Positions 11,424 through 20,997 of a stretch of 38,123 nucleotides of DNA are shown here, in pieces. The stretch is from NCBI RefSeq assembly GCF_000003815.2, contig NC_049980.1, forward strand, positions 527,854 through 565,976, read 5' to 3'. The notes below the pieces were generated by a model, which saw only the letters and a list, made by a program, of their open reading frames with translations, searched no databases and was not told where the DNA came from. A program made the translations under genes and the position numbers. Source of the stretch: Branchiostoma floridae. Taxonomy: Eukaryota; Chordata; Leptocardii; Amphioxiformes; Branchiostomatidae. Positions within the stretch are counted from its first letter, which is position 1. Every line of letters starts with the position of its first letter.

Positions 11424-11774
11424 TACGAGGGGCGTTAAATATGTAACGCCCCTGACCCACTTCCAGTAGTCTGATCTAGATGAAATTTTGCATGTGTAAT
11501 GATTTATATCTCTATGGGTTATGTTGCAAAAAACAACTCTGAACTAATTGTGGTTTCTGATTTACAGGTGTTTGAACTGAGTCAGGTGTGAAATGGAGCC
11601 AGTTGAGTTCGCGCAGTGATCCGGCGCAAGGACGCACAACAGAGACTTTGATGAAATGAAAGAAACGTATGGTGGTGATGCCCCATCATATGACCTTGTA
11701 AAACGCTTATGATGGGGCATCATCACCATAAGTTTATTTCATTTCATCAAAATTGTCCTTGAACGCCCCTCGTA
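11424..11774 (+). mobile_element. Internally deleted mariner-type element
   Basis: Ends are TACGAGGGGCGTT and AACGCCCCTCGTA, typical of mariner terminal repeats with flanking TA. Inside, from the ATG at 11593, is a broken copy of a mariner transposase N-terminus: MEPVEF, and after frame damage DEMKETYGGDAPSYDLVKR. The next segment is an inverted copy of the same region (about 11706-11754), giving a large hairpin. Non-autonomous and dead; it lies in intron 3 of the NHL gene. Confidence 0.8.
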
Positions 11775-11837
11775 TATTGGACACTTAACAAGATTATTTC
11801 TTGCATATTCTGAATACAATTTTACTATCTATTTCAG

Positions 11838-11942
11838 AAAACTATCTACACCCGACCGTGACAGTGGATGGTACCTCTCCTCCAGGTCCAACTGGATCCT
11901 GCAGGTCTAGCCCCACATCGCCGGCATTCTCACAACAAGAAG
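11838..11942 (+). CDS. NHL gene exon 4: Ser/Thr/Pro linker
   Basis: Acceptor CTATTTCAG, donor GAAG|GTGAGC, phase 1 at both ends, so it can be skipped or duplicated without changing frame. It encodes ENYLHPTVTVDGTSPPGP and on to TGSC and SPAFSQQE, about 35 residues. The VDGTS stretch resembles the VDGTD encoded by the broken exon 5, so exons 3-5 look like a small family of linker modules. Confidence 0.6.
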
Positions 11943-12045
11943 GTGAGCCTTGCGCGAAACTGCAAACACCGTTGCTAAGATGATATTTTTCTTGAGAGAG
12001 AATTAAGGAAGCTCCATACATCTTGTCCATGAACTATCCCTAAAC

Positions 12046-12058
12046 AGGAACGGTGGAT
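12046..12058 (+). pseudogene. Left stub of NHL gene exon 5, at insertion point
   Basis: After an acceptor-like CTAAACAG comes GAACGGTGGAT, the start of a module encoding T-V-D, and then mobile DNA begins. The same 13 bases AGGAACGGTGGAT are repeated at 19076-19088, where the module continues GGTACCGAC (G-T-D). Read together this is an exon split by insertion, with the 13-base copy as a probable target-site duplication. Entry phase 1 is compatible with exon 4. Confidence 0.55.
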
Positions 12059-12229
12059 TCTTGAAATGGTTGAACTGTAATTTCCAACACCAAAATTGGA
12101 CTCACCCAAGTTTTCGACTGCACAGCACCAGTCTTTGTCAAGGAATGAACAATCCACTGCTTAGTCACGTGTTCTATCTGCATAACGTGACGTCATGACA
12201 GCAGTGGGTTGTTCATTCCTTGAAAAAAG

Positions 12230-12512
12230 TTTCCTATTTATCATGCGTAGCTACAGGTTCTCCGATATGAGTGATGCGGAAATCGCCGTCTGGAGCCTAA
12301 GGCTTCAAGCCGGCTATGGCGCCCGCCCCAGAACGGGCGCTTGTACCCCACCAAAATGGCCATCTGTCAGGGTGGGCGGGTGGGTCGCTTAGGCTCCAAA
12401 GGCGTACGGAGAACCTGTAGACTGCAGTGATCTATTCCTCCGCTGTGCTTTATAGAGTGGGTGTGATGACGTCACCCATATCTCTCAACCAATAGCATCG
12501 CATGACAAATAG
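12230..12512. mobile_element. Short element of a family with CTATTT...AAATAG ends (283 bp)
   Basis: Its left 62 bp are identical to 12513-12574 and its right 129 bp nearly identical to 18839-18967. Imperfect terminal repeats: CTATTTATCATGCG (12234-12247) and CGCATGACAAATAG (12499-12512), with subterminal CTACAGGTTCTCCG paired with CGGAGAACCTGTAG. An inner GGAGCCTAAG/CTTAGGCTCC pair adds structure. It is followed immediately by the long copy. Transposon class not recognised. Confidence 0.7.
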
Positions 12513-12574
12513 TTTCCTATTTATCATGCGTAGCTACAGGTTCTCCGATATGAGTGATGCGGAAATCGCCGTCT

Positions 12575-13800
12575 TCCGCCATTGCTCTACTTGGGCATTA
12601 CGCCCTGATCTTCTCTAAATACATACCCCTATCCTCCTCTTTAGTCTCGCCTCCCACTTATCAATTCCATCTCTCATTGGCTGTTAAGCCCTATCCTTCT
12701 CTATATTCTTGTCAATCCTCACCTTAGATAGCCACCAGCCCACTCTCATTTATATACTCACTTCCCCTCCCTCATACAAAATTCTCTTCCTTTCCAAAAC
12801 CACATAACACCTTTTGCCCTTTCCACCAAACAAAATAAATCTTGAATGCCTACCCTGTTTTTCAGGCTACATTTCATGGTCATGTAATTGGCGGACCAAA
12901 TACCACCGGCTATTGCCCCAAATAAAACTAAGTTAAGCCACAAGGCACACCCCTTGTAAATTGTGACGCTACCACAAACTCTTGCCTTGCTATAAACTCT
13001 GCCTGGATCTGGAGTGGTTCCTGTGGTGCTGACGCACCTCCCCTCCAAATTTACTGAATGGGTGTCAACAGGGAGATGTCACTAACTGTGGGTAGAGTCA
13101 GCTTCTAAACTCCTCCAACTCCCAATGCAATATTCCATACCATGTACAAAAAGCACCCCTTCTAGCTAGAAACACAACTTGGAGGACAGGAGGCACGTCA
13201 GCACCCCGGTTACTTTGGCTCGGGGATGACCTTTTCGCCAGACTGCATGACTACCTCCCCTAAAAAGAATTAGCTACTCGCTTACTACTAGCAATTGACA
13301 AGCTCGCAATGTCTATGCTAGTCAATCCACATTGCAAATTATGTGGCCAATTTGCACCCGTTGTACAAATGATTTTCGCCAATGCCACGACTCCGTTAAT
13401 ATACCAATTACGCGGCCAAAACCCTTCGCTTCCTAGGTTACACACGGGCACCGGATTTAAATCAAATTTCCAGGTAACTAATTAGTTAAGTCCACATCCC
13501 GCTTCACAATGTGAAGCACACTAAGACTTAAACTCCAATTACCGGACAGTATTCAGTCGACTCCACATTCATTATTTATAGCACACAAGGTACCGAATTC
13601 GTATGAAAATTTCCGGGCAAACCATTTGCCCTTTCCACCGAACAAAAACAAATCGTTAAATCGTTGAAAATGACGGTCGTTTCTGGCGATCCCTATATTT
13701 CTTACCCGTTTCGAATCCCGGGACAACATACTAAAACCTCCGTTCCCACCACGGAGGGGACAAGATGCTAAATCACTCGAACTACCATGTAAACACACCT
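12575..13800. other. Cargo DNA, no gene recognised
   Basis: C/T-rich on the plus strand, with a repeated phrase CCCTTTCCACC(A/G)AACAAAA at about 12817 and 13629. No splice-flanked exon I would defend. Confidence 0.35.
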
Positions 13801-13805
13801 GCGTT

Positions 13806-15640
13806 GTTCACCCCGCGATCTAATGTCGAACCAAGGACTGAGCCAGTCTTGAAGACAACTTCACTCCTCGACCTGAAGTCAGACCGGGCCCGCAGGAACT
13901 GTACTTGATTTAGAACCGGCGTGTAACTTACCCCGCGACCCGAGGTCGAACCGGGAATTGCACCTTGCACTGCATGTGACTCAACGCCGAGGCCGAACCG
14001 GGAACCATACCTGGACCGAGACCAGAAAGCATCATCATCCCGCGACCCGAAGTCCGAGAATTTAACCTGGTCTCGCACTGGAATCTAATCTCTCCCCACG
14101 ACCCGAGGTCTGACCTGGAATCTTACCTGGTCTGGCACCCGAAAGTAACTTTACCCTGCGACCATGTACAAGAGGTCGGACCGGGAACCTTACATCATTT
14201 CACATCGGAAGGTAACTACGCCCCGCCACTCGAGGTCAGACCGGGAATCTTGCCCAAGTCCCATACCGGAAGGTAACTTCGCCCCGCAACCTAAGGTCGG
14301 CCTGGAATCTTACTTAGGCTCGCAAAGGACTACAGCTTCACTCCGAGACCCGAGGTCGGCCGGGAATCTTACTTGGTCTCACACAGGAATGCAGCTTCGC
14401 CCCGCGACCCGAGGTCGGCCGGGAATCTTACTTGGTCTCGCGCAGGGATGCAGCTTCGCCCCGCGACCCGAGGTCGGCCGGGAATCTTACTTGGTCTCAC
14501 ACAGGAATGCAGCTTCACCCCGCGACCCGAGTCGACTTCACTACTGATTTCAGATCGCAAANNNNNNNNNNNNNNNNNNNNNNNNNNNNNNNNNNNNNNN
14601 NNNNNNNNNNNNNNNNNNNNNNNNNNNNNNNNNNNNNNNNNNNNNNNNNNNNNNNNNNNNNNNNNNNNNNNNNNNNNNNNNNNNNNNNNNNNNNNNNNNN
14701 NNNNNNNNNNNNNNNNNNNNNNNNNNNNNNNNNNNNNNNNNNNNNNNNNNNNNNNNNNNNNNNNNNNNNNNNNNNNNNNNNNNNNNNNNNNNNNNNNNNN
14801 NNNNNNNNNNNNNNNNNNNNNNNNNNNNNNNNNNNNNNNNNNNNNNNNNNNNNNNNNNNNNNNNNNNNNNNNNNNNNNNNNNNNNNNNNNNNNNNNNNNN
14901 NNNNNNNNNNNNNNNNNNNNNNNNNNNNNNNNNNNNNNNNNNNNNNNNNNNNNNNNNNNNNNNNNNNNNNNNNNNNNNNNNNNNNNNNNNNNNNNNNNNN
15001 NNNNNNNNNNNNNNNNNNNNNNNNNNNNNNNNNNNNNNNNNNNNNNNNNNNNNNNNNNNNNNNNNNNNNNNNNNNNNNNNNNNNNNNNNNNNNNNNNNNN
15101 NNNNNNNNNNNNNNNNNNNNNNNNNNNNNNNNNNNNNNNNNNNNNNNNNNNNNNNNNNNNNNNNNNNNNNNNNNNNNNNGACCCGAGGTCGAACCGGGAA
15201 TCTTGCTTGGTCGTCCCACAGGAATGCAGCTTCACCCCGCGGTCGAACCGGGAATCTTACTTGGTCTCCCACAGGAATGCAGCTTCACCCCGCGACCCGA
15301 GGTCGAACCGGGAATCTTACTTGGTCTCGCACAGGAATGCAGCTTCACCCCGCGACCCTAGGTCGAACCGGGAATCTTGCTTGGTCTCGCACAGGAATGC
15401 AGCTTCACCCCGCGACCCGAGGTCGAACCGGGAAACTTACTTGGTCTCGCACAAGAATGCAGCTTCACCCCGCGACCCGAGGTCGAACCGGGAATCTTAC
15501 TTGGTCTCGCACAGGAATGCAGCTTCACCCCGCGCCCCGAGGTCGAACCGGGAATCTTGCTTGGTCTCGCACAGGAATGCAGCTTCACCCCGCGACCCGA
15601 AGTCGGACCGGGAATGGAACCTGGTGTTAAACAACAGTGC
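13806..15640. repeat. 60-bp minisatellite array with 618-N gap
   Basis: Unit of 60 bp: GACCCGAGGTCGAACCGGGA, ATCTTACTTGGTCTCGCACA, GGAATGCAGCTTCACCCCGC. Copies are diverged at 13806-14280, and near-identical at 14340-14560 and 15180-15600. The period is 20 codons, so long ORFs appear in several frames on both strands; they are not genes. The reverse strand of each unit contains GGTTCGACCTC, close to a Pol III B box, and CCAAGTAAGA, close to a splice donor. Whether either is used is unknown. Confidence 0.9.
14562..15179. other. Assembly gap, 618 N
   Basis: Lies within the 60-bp minisatellite; 618 bases is about ten units. The true copy number is unknown. Confidence 0.98.
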
Positions 15641-15677
15641 ACACACACCGCGTACCGGATACCTCCGCTCCGCCAAC
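15627..15677 (-). CDS. Cargo gene, candidate last exon
   Basis: Acceptor TTGTTTGTTGTCTCCAG on the minus strand, then 16 codons (VGGAEVSGTRCVCTVV) and TAA, in phase 0. It ends beside the minisatellite. Support is only the splice site and phase match to the exon at 15806-16123; it could equally be chance. Confidence 0.3.
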   Translation of the reverse strand, partial: VGGAEVSGTRCVCTVV

Positions 15678-15805
15678 CTGGAGACAACAAACAAGTTACA
15701 AAACATATCTTAAAAATACGTCCAATCTCACTCCAGACACATACCCAGCTCCACGCCCCTAGCCTGAAAAGCTGAGCCTGGTCCTGAAGCATGGTGCGCA
15801 CTTAC

Positions 15806-16123
15806 AGCTAAACTGGTTGTGTCTGGAACCACCAGGACCGACGCAGCGCGCGCCGGAGTCTGACTCTCTGCCGGGGAGGAGCTGCCATCTGGGGTGTGGT
15901 AGCGCCTGAGGGCCGGACATCCCTCCCACTCCGACTCGTGTTCGGGCAGGCTGCCGTACCGAGGACCGCTACTGACGCTGTCCAAGGGGCCCGGGCGTCC
16001 ACCGAAGCCGGAGGTGATCTGCGTCTGACTCCTTACGTGGCGGGGGTACTGAAGCCCGGGGCATGGCTGCGCCTGACGGCTCGTCTGTTGTACTGTCGTT
16101 GTCAGCGTGTAGTCCACTCCAGT
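15806..16123 (-). CDS. Cargo gene, candidate exon of 106 codons
   Basis: On the minus strand a strong acceptor (TTTCAATTTTTTAG) opens 318 bp of uninterrupted, GC-rich coding sequence closed by the strong donor GCT|GTAAGTGC; both ends are phase 0. The product is rich in Ser, Pro, Gly and Arg (TSGFGGRPGPLDSVSSGP, SLPEHESEWEG, HTPDGSSSPAESQTPARAAS), low in hydrophobics, and probably disordered. I recognise no domain. GC content and regular frame contrast with surrounding repeats, which is why I consider it a real or captured exon. Confidence 0.45.
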
Positions 16124-17728
16124 CTAAAAAATTGAAACACATCGATAAACAGCTGACCGATTATCAATCATCCAACACACGGTTAAGGTAGACAGGACCC
16201 GGAATGTTATTCACAAACCACGCTCGACCACACAGCCTGGACCTCAAAGGTGGGCGAATTCCACGATAACATGAGAGAATTAGAAACAGGCGCCAGCCAC
16301 ACAAACTCACCTTTCGCTTCCAACCACACAACGAACGAGAATTACTGAAGACGACATAGAGGGTACACGCCTAGAAAAAAAAACAAAAGATACCACTACA
16401 AACCGTCGCCATGGGTGGCCAACCGCGCCACCGTGACCACGTCGACTGTGACTCACGTGCGAGGGATGCCTCTTGTAGCGGCTCGGAGACTGTAACTGTC
16501 GAGAACACCTCAATTAAACAGCAACAACGTTAACAGGAGTAGCAGAGTGTCTCTACACACCACGTGCAACACGGCGGATCCTGGTCTATGGCAAAGCTAA
16601 AAACTAAAATGCAGAGCTTCAAATGAGAGGCACCCGGACACAGAACAAACCGGAGTAATACACGCAAACTGATTCCTAGGCATCAAGGAGCTTTCATCAA
16701 CCCCTTTTGGAGCCCACGTCGGGGCAAGTTGGCGCCAAATCCCACGCCGCGACCAGGTGCCACATACCTGCAAACAATGAAATCACAGGGGACAAAACAG
16801 AGATGGGAAAACAGATTTAATTCATCTCAAACAGGTGGTAATACTTCCTCTGCTAGGATGAAGAACCGCAAAACTAGCCCTGTAAAACCAGCCGCTGTAA
16901 AGGGCTATCAGGCTGAAACACTTGGTGAAAGGAGTCAATTCCTAACCGGGAGAAAACAAAACAAAACAAAACAGAAACTGTCAGTTCCTCAAGCACATCT
17001 TAGAGCTATGAACACCAACATGGCACAAATATTTCTCCCGACATGAAAGCAACTCGAAACAAACCACACAACAGTAACACGGGGAGGCATTGATGTGTCT
17101 GAAACCACGTGCGACACGGTCGAAACTGATCGACTCCACGTCGTCCGCTGCTAATCACACTGACCTAGCTGCGGAAAGTAATTAGGTTCTCGTCAGGTTG
17201 TCATACACATTTGTTCCATCATCCTGGAAGTCGCCCCTGGAATACCCCAACGACAGCTAATTCTGGAAAGGAAATGTGACAGAATAGCCTCACACCGCAC
17301 AAAGGAGACCCGCGTGACACGTAAGTGTTTCACTGGCTCACACCTGAAAGAATTCATGTGCACGTGCTCCGCCTCGCTGCCGGTGGTACATACCTGCGAA
17401 CAATGGGACGAGCGAAGTGGGGTCATACAGGGAAGGGAAAATAGGCACAACTTGTCTACAACGCTGGGTTTTCTTCTTCAAGAAGGACAAAAATGGAACT
17501 GGCTCTGTCACGTCTGCTGTACACATACAAGGCTGTCAGACTGACACGTCAGGAAAGTTCTAAACTGTTAATCGGGAGAAAGAAACGTCAATTCCACCCA
17601 CTAACAAATGCACCAACACAGTAATAACGCTCCTCCAATACAACCACAAACAAATGCACCAACACAGTAATAACGCTCCTCCAATACAACCACACACAAC
17701 GATAAAATTCCCGTATACCAGTTTATAC
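16124..17728. other. Candidate intron of cargo gene with internal repeats
   Basis: Holds a segment (CACAGCCTGGACCTCAAAGG and following CACGATAACATGAGAGA, about 16236-16280) repeated at about 18006-18055, paired donor-like sites (reverse strand GCAG|GTATGT near 16767 and 17390), and a 46-bp tandem duplication at 17603-17694. No further exon is firm. Confidence 0.4.
17603..17694. repeat. 46-bp tandem duplication
   Basis: The unit starting AACAAATGCACCAACACAGT occurs at 17603 and again at 17649, ending CTCCTCCAATACAACCAC in both, essentially identical. Recent duplication. Confidence 0.85.
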
Positions 17729-17898
17729 CAACCCAACCGCGGCCACCGCGGATGAAAATGCTGGGGACGTAGCTGATGGGGCTGCCGAGGTGGACGCCAA
17801 GACCACGGTAGAGTGAGCCCTGCGGCGAGACCCTAAGGAGGTGGAGGGCGCCGATATCTTGGGGACCCCTTCGCTATCCATCTCTGGCAGATTCAAGC
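17729..17898 (-). CDS. Cargo gene, candidate exon with start codon
   Basis: Acceptor TTTAATTTTCGTAG on the minus strand. The first ATG of the exon is at 17881-17879 and opens 51 codons (MDSEGVPKISAPSTSLGSRR and on, Ser/Ala-rich) to a donor TTG|GTATAA in phase 0, joining in frame to the exon at 15806-16123. The donor is weaker than the others. Joined with the two downstream exons the model gives about 173 residues, with no recognised family. Confidence 0.4.
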
Positions 17899-18465
17899 CT
17901 ACGAAAATTAAAGAGATAACCAAACCGCGACACATTAGTACTTTAACCTTGATGCGCCATGCTCGTAACTGCACGAGGCAACACATTCTCACACGCCAGA
18001 ATCACACAGCCTGACCTCAAAGGTGAGCGAATTTCACGATAACATGAGAGAGAGGCTTCAAACACCCAACACAGGCACATACATCAACCAGCAATAAAGC
18101 ACCCACGATACAAACACAATTACACACACGCAACAGCAAGGAATTCCGTCACCTTCATCCGCATACCTGAGAACAAAGCACCAACTACACAGCTAGCTGC
18201 CGTGCACGTGTAGGGACTAATCCGTTCAAGCTCTAACGACGTCCCTCCCTGGACCTGCAAAGTCTATCGACTAAACGAACAAAGAAACACATAGCAAAAT
18301 GCCAACTCAACGAGAAAATAAAATGCGGGTACATGCAACGCACAAACACTCCCTTGTCCTAAGTCGAAACAAAGGGGAAAGAAAAGAGGAAACGAGGCAG
18401 CCTGTCTGGCGTTTTGATGACTCCGAATTCCCACGTGCGTGACCAGGTGTCAAAGATTAACTCAC

Positions 18466-18544
18466 CTCACGGAGACAAAACAAAAGTTAACACAGGATTA
18501 AACCTCTCACATATAGCTTGGCCGTCTCCTTTCCTTCACCGAAC
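18466..18544 (-). other. Cargo gene, candidate non-coding exon
   Basis: Minus-strand 79-bp stretch between acceptor TTATTTTCCAG and consensus donor GTGAG|GTGAGT, upstream of the exon carrying the ATG. Plausible 5' UTR exon; no independent evidence. Confidence 0.3.
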
Positions 18545-19088
18545 CTGGAAAATAACGTAGCGAGTGAAAAGGGAAGAAGTACAGAACAAAAGTCCAACCT
18601 CTTGGTCGCTCCTTCGACGCACATGAAGAACGGACAGCCAATCTGTCAGGCAAGAACATGCCACAAACGTATAACACGACGGCGCTACACGCCCACCACA
18701 ACATTCTACATAACCTCATACCACCAGAACCGCGCACGGGCGAACTACCAAACCTTAAAACGGGATGGACGACTTCTTCGCCATTGTCACAGTTCACATG
18801 ATGGCCTTTTGGTGGGGAGGAAGCGACAGCCTGGTTCTGTCGCTTAGGCTCCAACGGCAGGCGGAGAACCTGTAGACTGCAGTGATCTATTCCTCCGCTG
18901 TGCTTTATAGAGTGGGTGTGATGACGTCACCCATATCTCTCAACCAATAGCATCGCATGACAAATAGACTGATGCTGTGCAGTCGAAAATTTGAATGAGT
19001 CCAATTTTGGTGTTGGAAATTACAGTTCAACTATTTCAAGAATGACTTCTACCAACACAGATGAACTTTCAAGTTAGGAACGGTGGAT

Positions 19089-19986
19089 GGTACCGACTTC
19101 ACTTGTGACCCCTTTCTTGTTTCCTTTCTTGTGACCCCTTTGCCTCTGTCTTTGGTTTGGTTTTGTTTTGTTTGATACAGACCTCCATTAGTGACCGATA
19201 TGTCACTATTCGTCCTGGAGTCCGATTGATTTGCAGAGAATCACTTAATCTAGACGGAAGGATTTGCGCCATCGCACGTGTGGTGGGTTCCTTTAACGTG
19301 CGTGGGGTGTGGCTTTCCCAAAACATGGGACCTCCATTTAACGTCCTACTCGAGGGAAGGCCCTAGCCGAAGCTAGGGACTCATTGTCACCTGAGGAAAG
19401 GAAAAGCCGTGTAAAGTGCCTTTCCCAAGGACGTTAAATGGAAGTCCCGTGTATGGGGAGAGCCACACCCCATGCACGTTTAAGAACCCACACGTGCGAT
19501 GGTGCGGTGTGCGATGGTGAAAATTTGTCTGTCTGGAGTTGGTAATTCACTTCAAATCACACGGATGGAGGCCTGGCAAACCTCTGTCTCGTATCAGCCA
19601 CATGGTGATTTACATCATTCACCCGGACCAGAGACCTCGCGCATCCCCGTCCTGTAATTAGCCAGCGAAACCTAGGGTATGTCACCCTGAAAAGGGCGGT
19701 AAACCTCGTCGTGTGTAAGCACGTCGACCGATGATGATGATGAGGGACAGAGTCATGGTCAACCGTTCAAAAAAACAAAACCGGTTGATGATGATGCTGA
19801 TGATATACTCGTAGAGCGAGTCACCGATCAAATTCCTAGTAAAACAAGTAAACTGAAACTAAAGGCACCTATGTCACGCGTTGATATACACATTGCTCTC
19901 TCTCTCTCTTTCTATCTACCTAGAAAAAGAGAGTAAAGGTTGTAAATCTGAGTATTCAACACACAGTTATTATTACTTTTTTGCAG
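19089..19986 (+). other. Right remnant of exon 5 and last intron of NHL gene
   Basis: After the second AGGAACGGTGGAT the module reads on in phase 1 (G-T-D-F-T-C-D-P) but meets a T-rich tract and a stop with no good donor, so exon 5 is not usable as it stands. Skipping it joins exon 4 (phase 1 out) to the NHL exon (phase 1 in) in frame. The acceptor at the right end is TTACTTTTTTGCAG. Confidence 0.5.
19267..19508. repeat. Foldback repeat, arms about 90 bp
   Basis: Left arm words CCATCGCACGTGTGGTGGGT, AACGTGCGTGGGGTGTGG and CCATTTAACGTCC reappear inverted at 19415-19508 (GGACGTTAAATGG, CCACACCCCATGCACGTT, CCCACACGTGCGATGG). A short loop with CCTAGCCGAAGCTAGGG lies between. Probably a miniature inverted-repeat element. 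Confidence 0.75.
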
Positions 19987-20843
19987 AAAATCATCGCAAA
20001 AAAATGCAGAAGATCACCTTTGGTGGGAAAGGAGAAGGACCTGGAAAATTCAAAACTAACCACGGAGTGGCTGTGTCAGCTGAAGATGAAATATTTGTGA
20101 CTGATTATTTTAACAATCGGGTCCAGGTCTTCAGCACAAACGGGACCTATCTCCGCCTCTTCCCAACGATAGTGCCGGGAGGAAATAAGAGAATGTATCC
20201 TTTTAGTGTTGCTATTGACGTGGAACCTGGCTACCTGTGGGTAGTAGGCAGGGTAGCAGACAGTATATTTGACATTCTTGGTACACGTGCTGATTCATAT
20301 ATTGTTCAGTACAGTTGGCATGGCCAGCCTGTTAGGAAGTTCGACGTACTCTTAATGAATTTCCATCCCAATATCGCTACAGACGTGCGCAACAACAAAG
20401 TTATTGTGGGAGAGGGACATACACTAATGATATTCCAACCAAATGGCTATCTCGTTAGGAGTTTTAAAGCGTTAAGTAAAGAGCAAGGCGTGCGAATCCA
20501 TGGAGTCATATCGGACAAGGAAGGAAATATCTTGATGACGACAGACTACAAAACTGTCCAGGTGTACAGTCACTCTGGAAACAAATTATTCGAATTTGGA
20601 ACCTATGGTAGCGATGAGGGCCAATTGAGATCCCCCAGAGGCATTTGTGTTGACCCCTTGGGTCACATCATAGTGGCAAACAGTCGGAACAACAGGGTAG
20701 ACATGTTCACAAGCCGCGGGGAGTTTGTCCGTACTGTCGTGAACGTTAAAAACCCAGAGGGTATCGCTGTAGGACCAGGTGGGCAGTTGGTGGTGACTAA
20801 CACATTCGAACACATTGTAACCATCTTTATATCATACCTGTGA
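19987..20843 (+). CDS. NHL gene last exon: NHL propeller domain
   Basis: Acceptor TTACTTTTTTGCAG, phase 1 in; stop TGA at 20841-20843. It encodes 284 residues plus the split codon, starting ENHRKKMQKITFGG. NHL blades are clear: KFKTNHGVAVSAEDEIFVTD followed by NRVQVF, FEFGTYGSDEGQLRSPRGIC followed by NRVDMF, and NPEGIAVGPGGQLVVTN; weaker ones lie between. NHL domains form beta-propellers of usually six blades, used for protein or RNA binding (TRIM2/TRIM3 family) or on extracellular proteins. Here, after a type II membrane helix, it should face outwards. The ATG at 20004 cannot be excluded as the start of a shorter product, but phase agreement across all exons favours the membrane form. Confidence 0.85.
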
Positions 20844-20997
20844 CGTAAAAATATTCGATTACAGGTGTTCCGGACCGTGTGATAAAAATCCTTATGTCAA
20901 ACCTGTGACGCGAAAACCTTCGATACGGGTGTTCCGGATCGTGTGATAACTTTCCGTATCACACAGGCTCGAAGATGTATCACACAGGCTCCATTCG

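Larger units (their letters stand above)
12513..18967. mobile_element. Long element with the same ends (6455 bp) carrying cargo
   Basis: It starts with the same 62 bp as the short copy and ends with the same 129 bp. The inside has nothing in common with the short copy's 92-bp core. It holds C-rich DNA with CCCTTTCCACC repeats (12817 and 13629), a 60-bp minisatellite with a 618-N gap, a possible minus-strand gene (18544-15627), and related segments at 16225-16290 and 18000-18060. No transposase is recognisable, so it would be non-autonomous with captured DNA. Alternatively, ancient host DNA lies between two separate element ends. Confidence 0.6.
12059..19075. mobile_element. Foldback element, about 0.3 kb, interrupted by 6.7 kb of nested elements
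   Basis: The left arm (12059 to about 12180) and right arm are inverted copies: TTGAAATGGTTGAACTGTAA, CCAACACCAAAATTGGACTC, CGACTGCACAGCA, CAAGGAATGAACAA. The right arm is split. Its inner part is about 12200-12229 (GCAGTGGGTTGTTCATTCC and on) and its outer part 18968-19075, so the 12230-18967 block was inserted into an existing foldback. The outer 35 bases of the right end (about 19041-19075) have no partner at the left end, so the left end is truncated. Without the nested DNA it would be about 280 bp. CRE-like TGACGTCA lies in the hairpin loop. Confidence 0.7.

Noticed and set aside
12183-12200. CRE-like TGACGTCA as a regulatory site
   Set aside because: It is part of a foldback hairpin, and another copy belongs to the element ends; a site of this length recurs with the repeats.
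14369-15713. Long ORFs of 234-446 codons on both strands
   Set aside because: They run through the 618-N gap and a 60-bp (20-codon) minisatellite; open frames follow from the period and from N being read as any residue.
18507-18854. 115-codon minus-strand ORF
   Set aside because: It begins in the shared terminal repeat of the long element without an ATG there; composition is not coding-like.
20004-20843. NHL protein as a single-exon cytosolic gene starting at 20004
   Set aside because: A good acceptor with matching phase lies just upstream, and five upstream exons fit in frame; kept only as a minor alternative.
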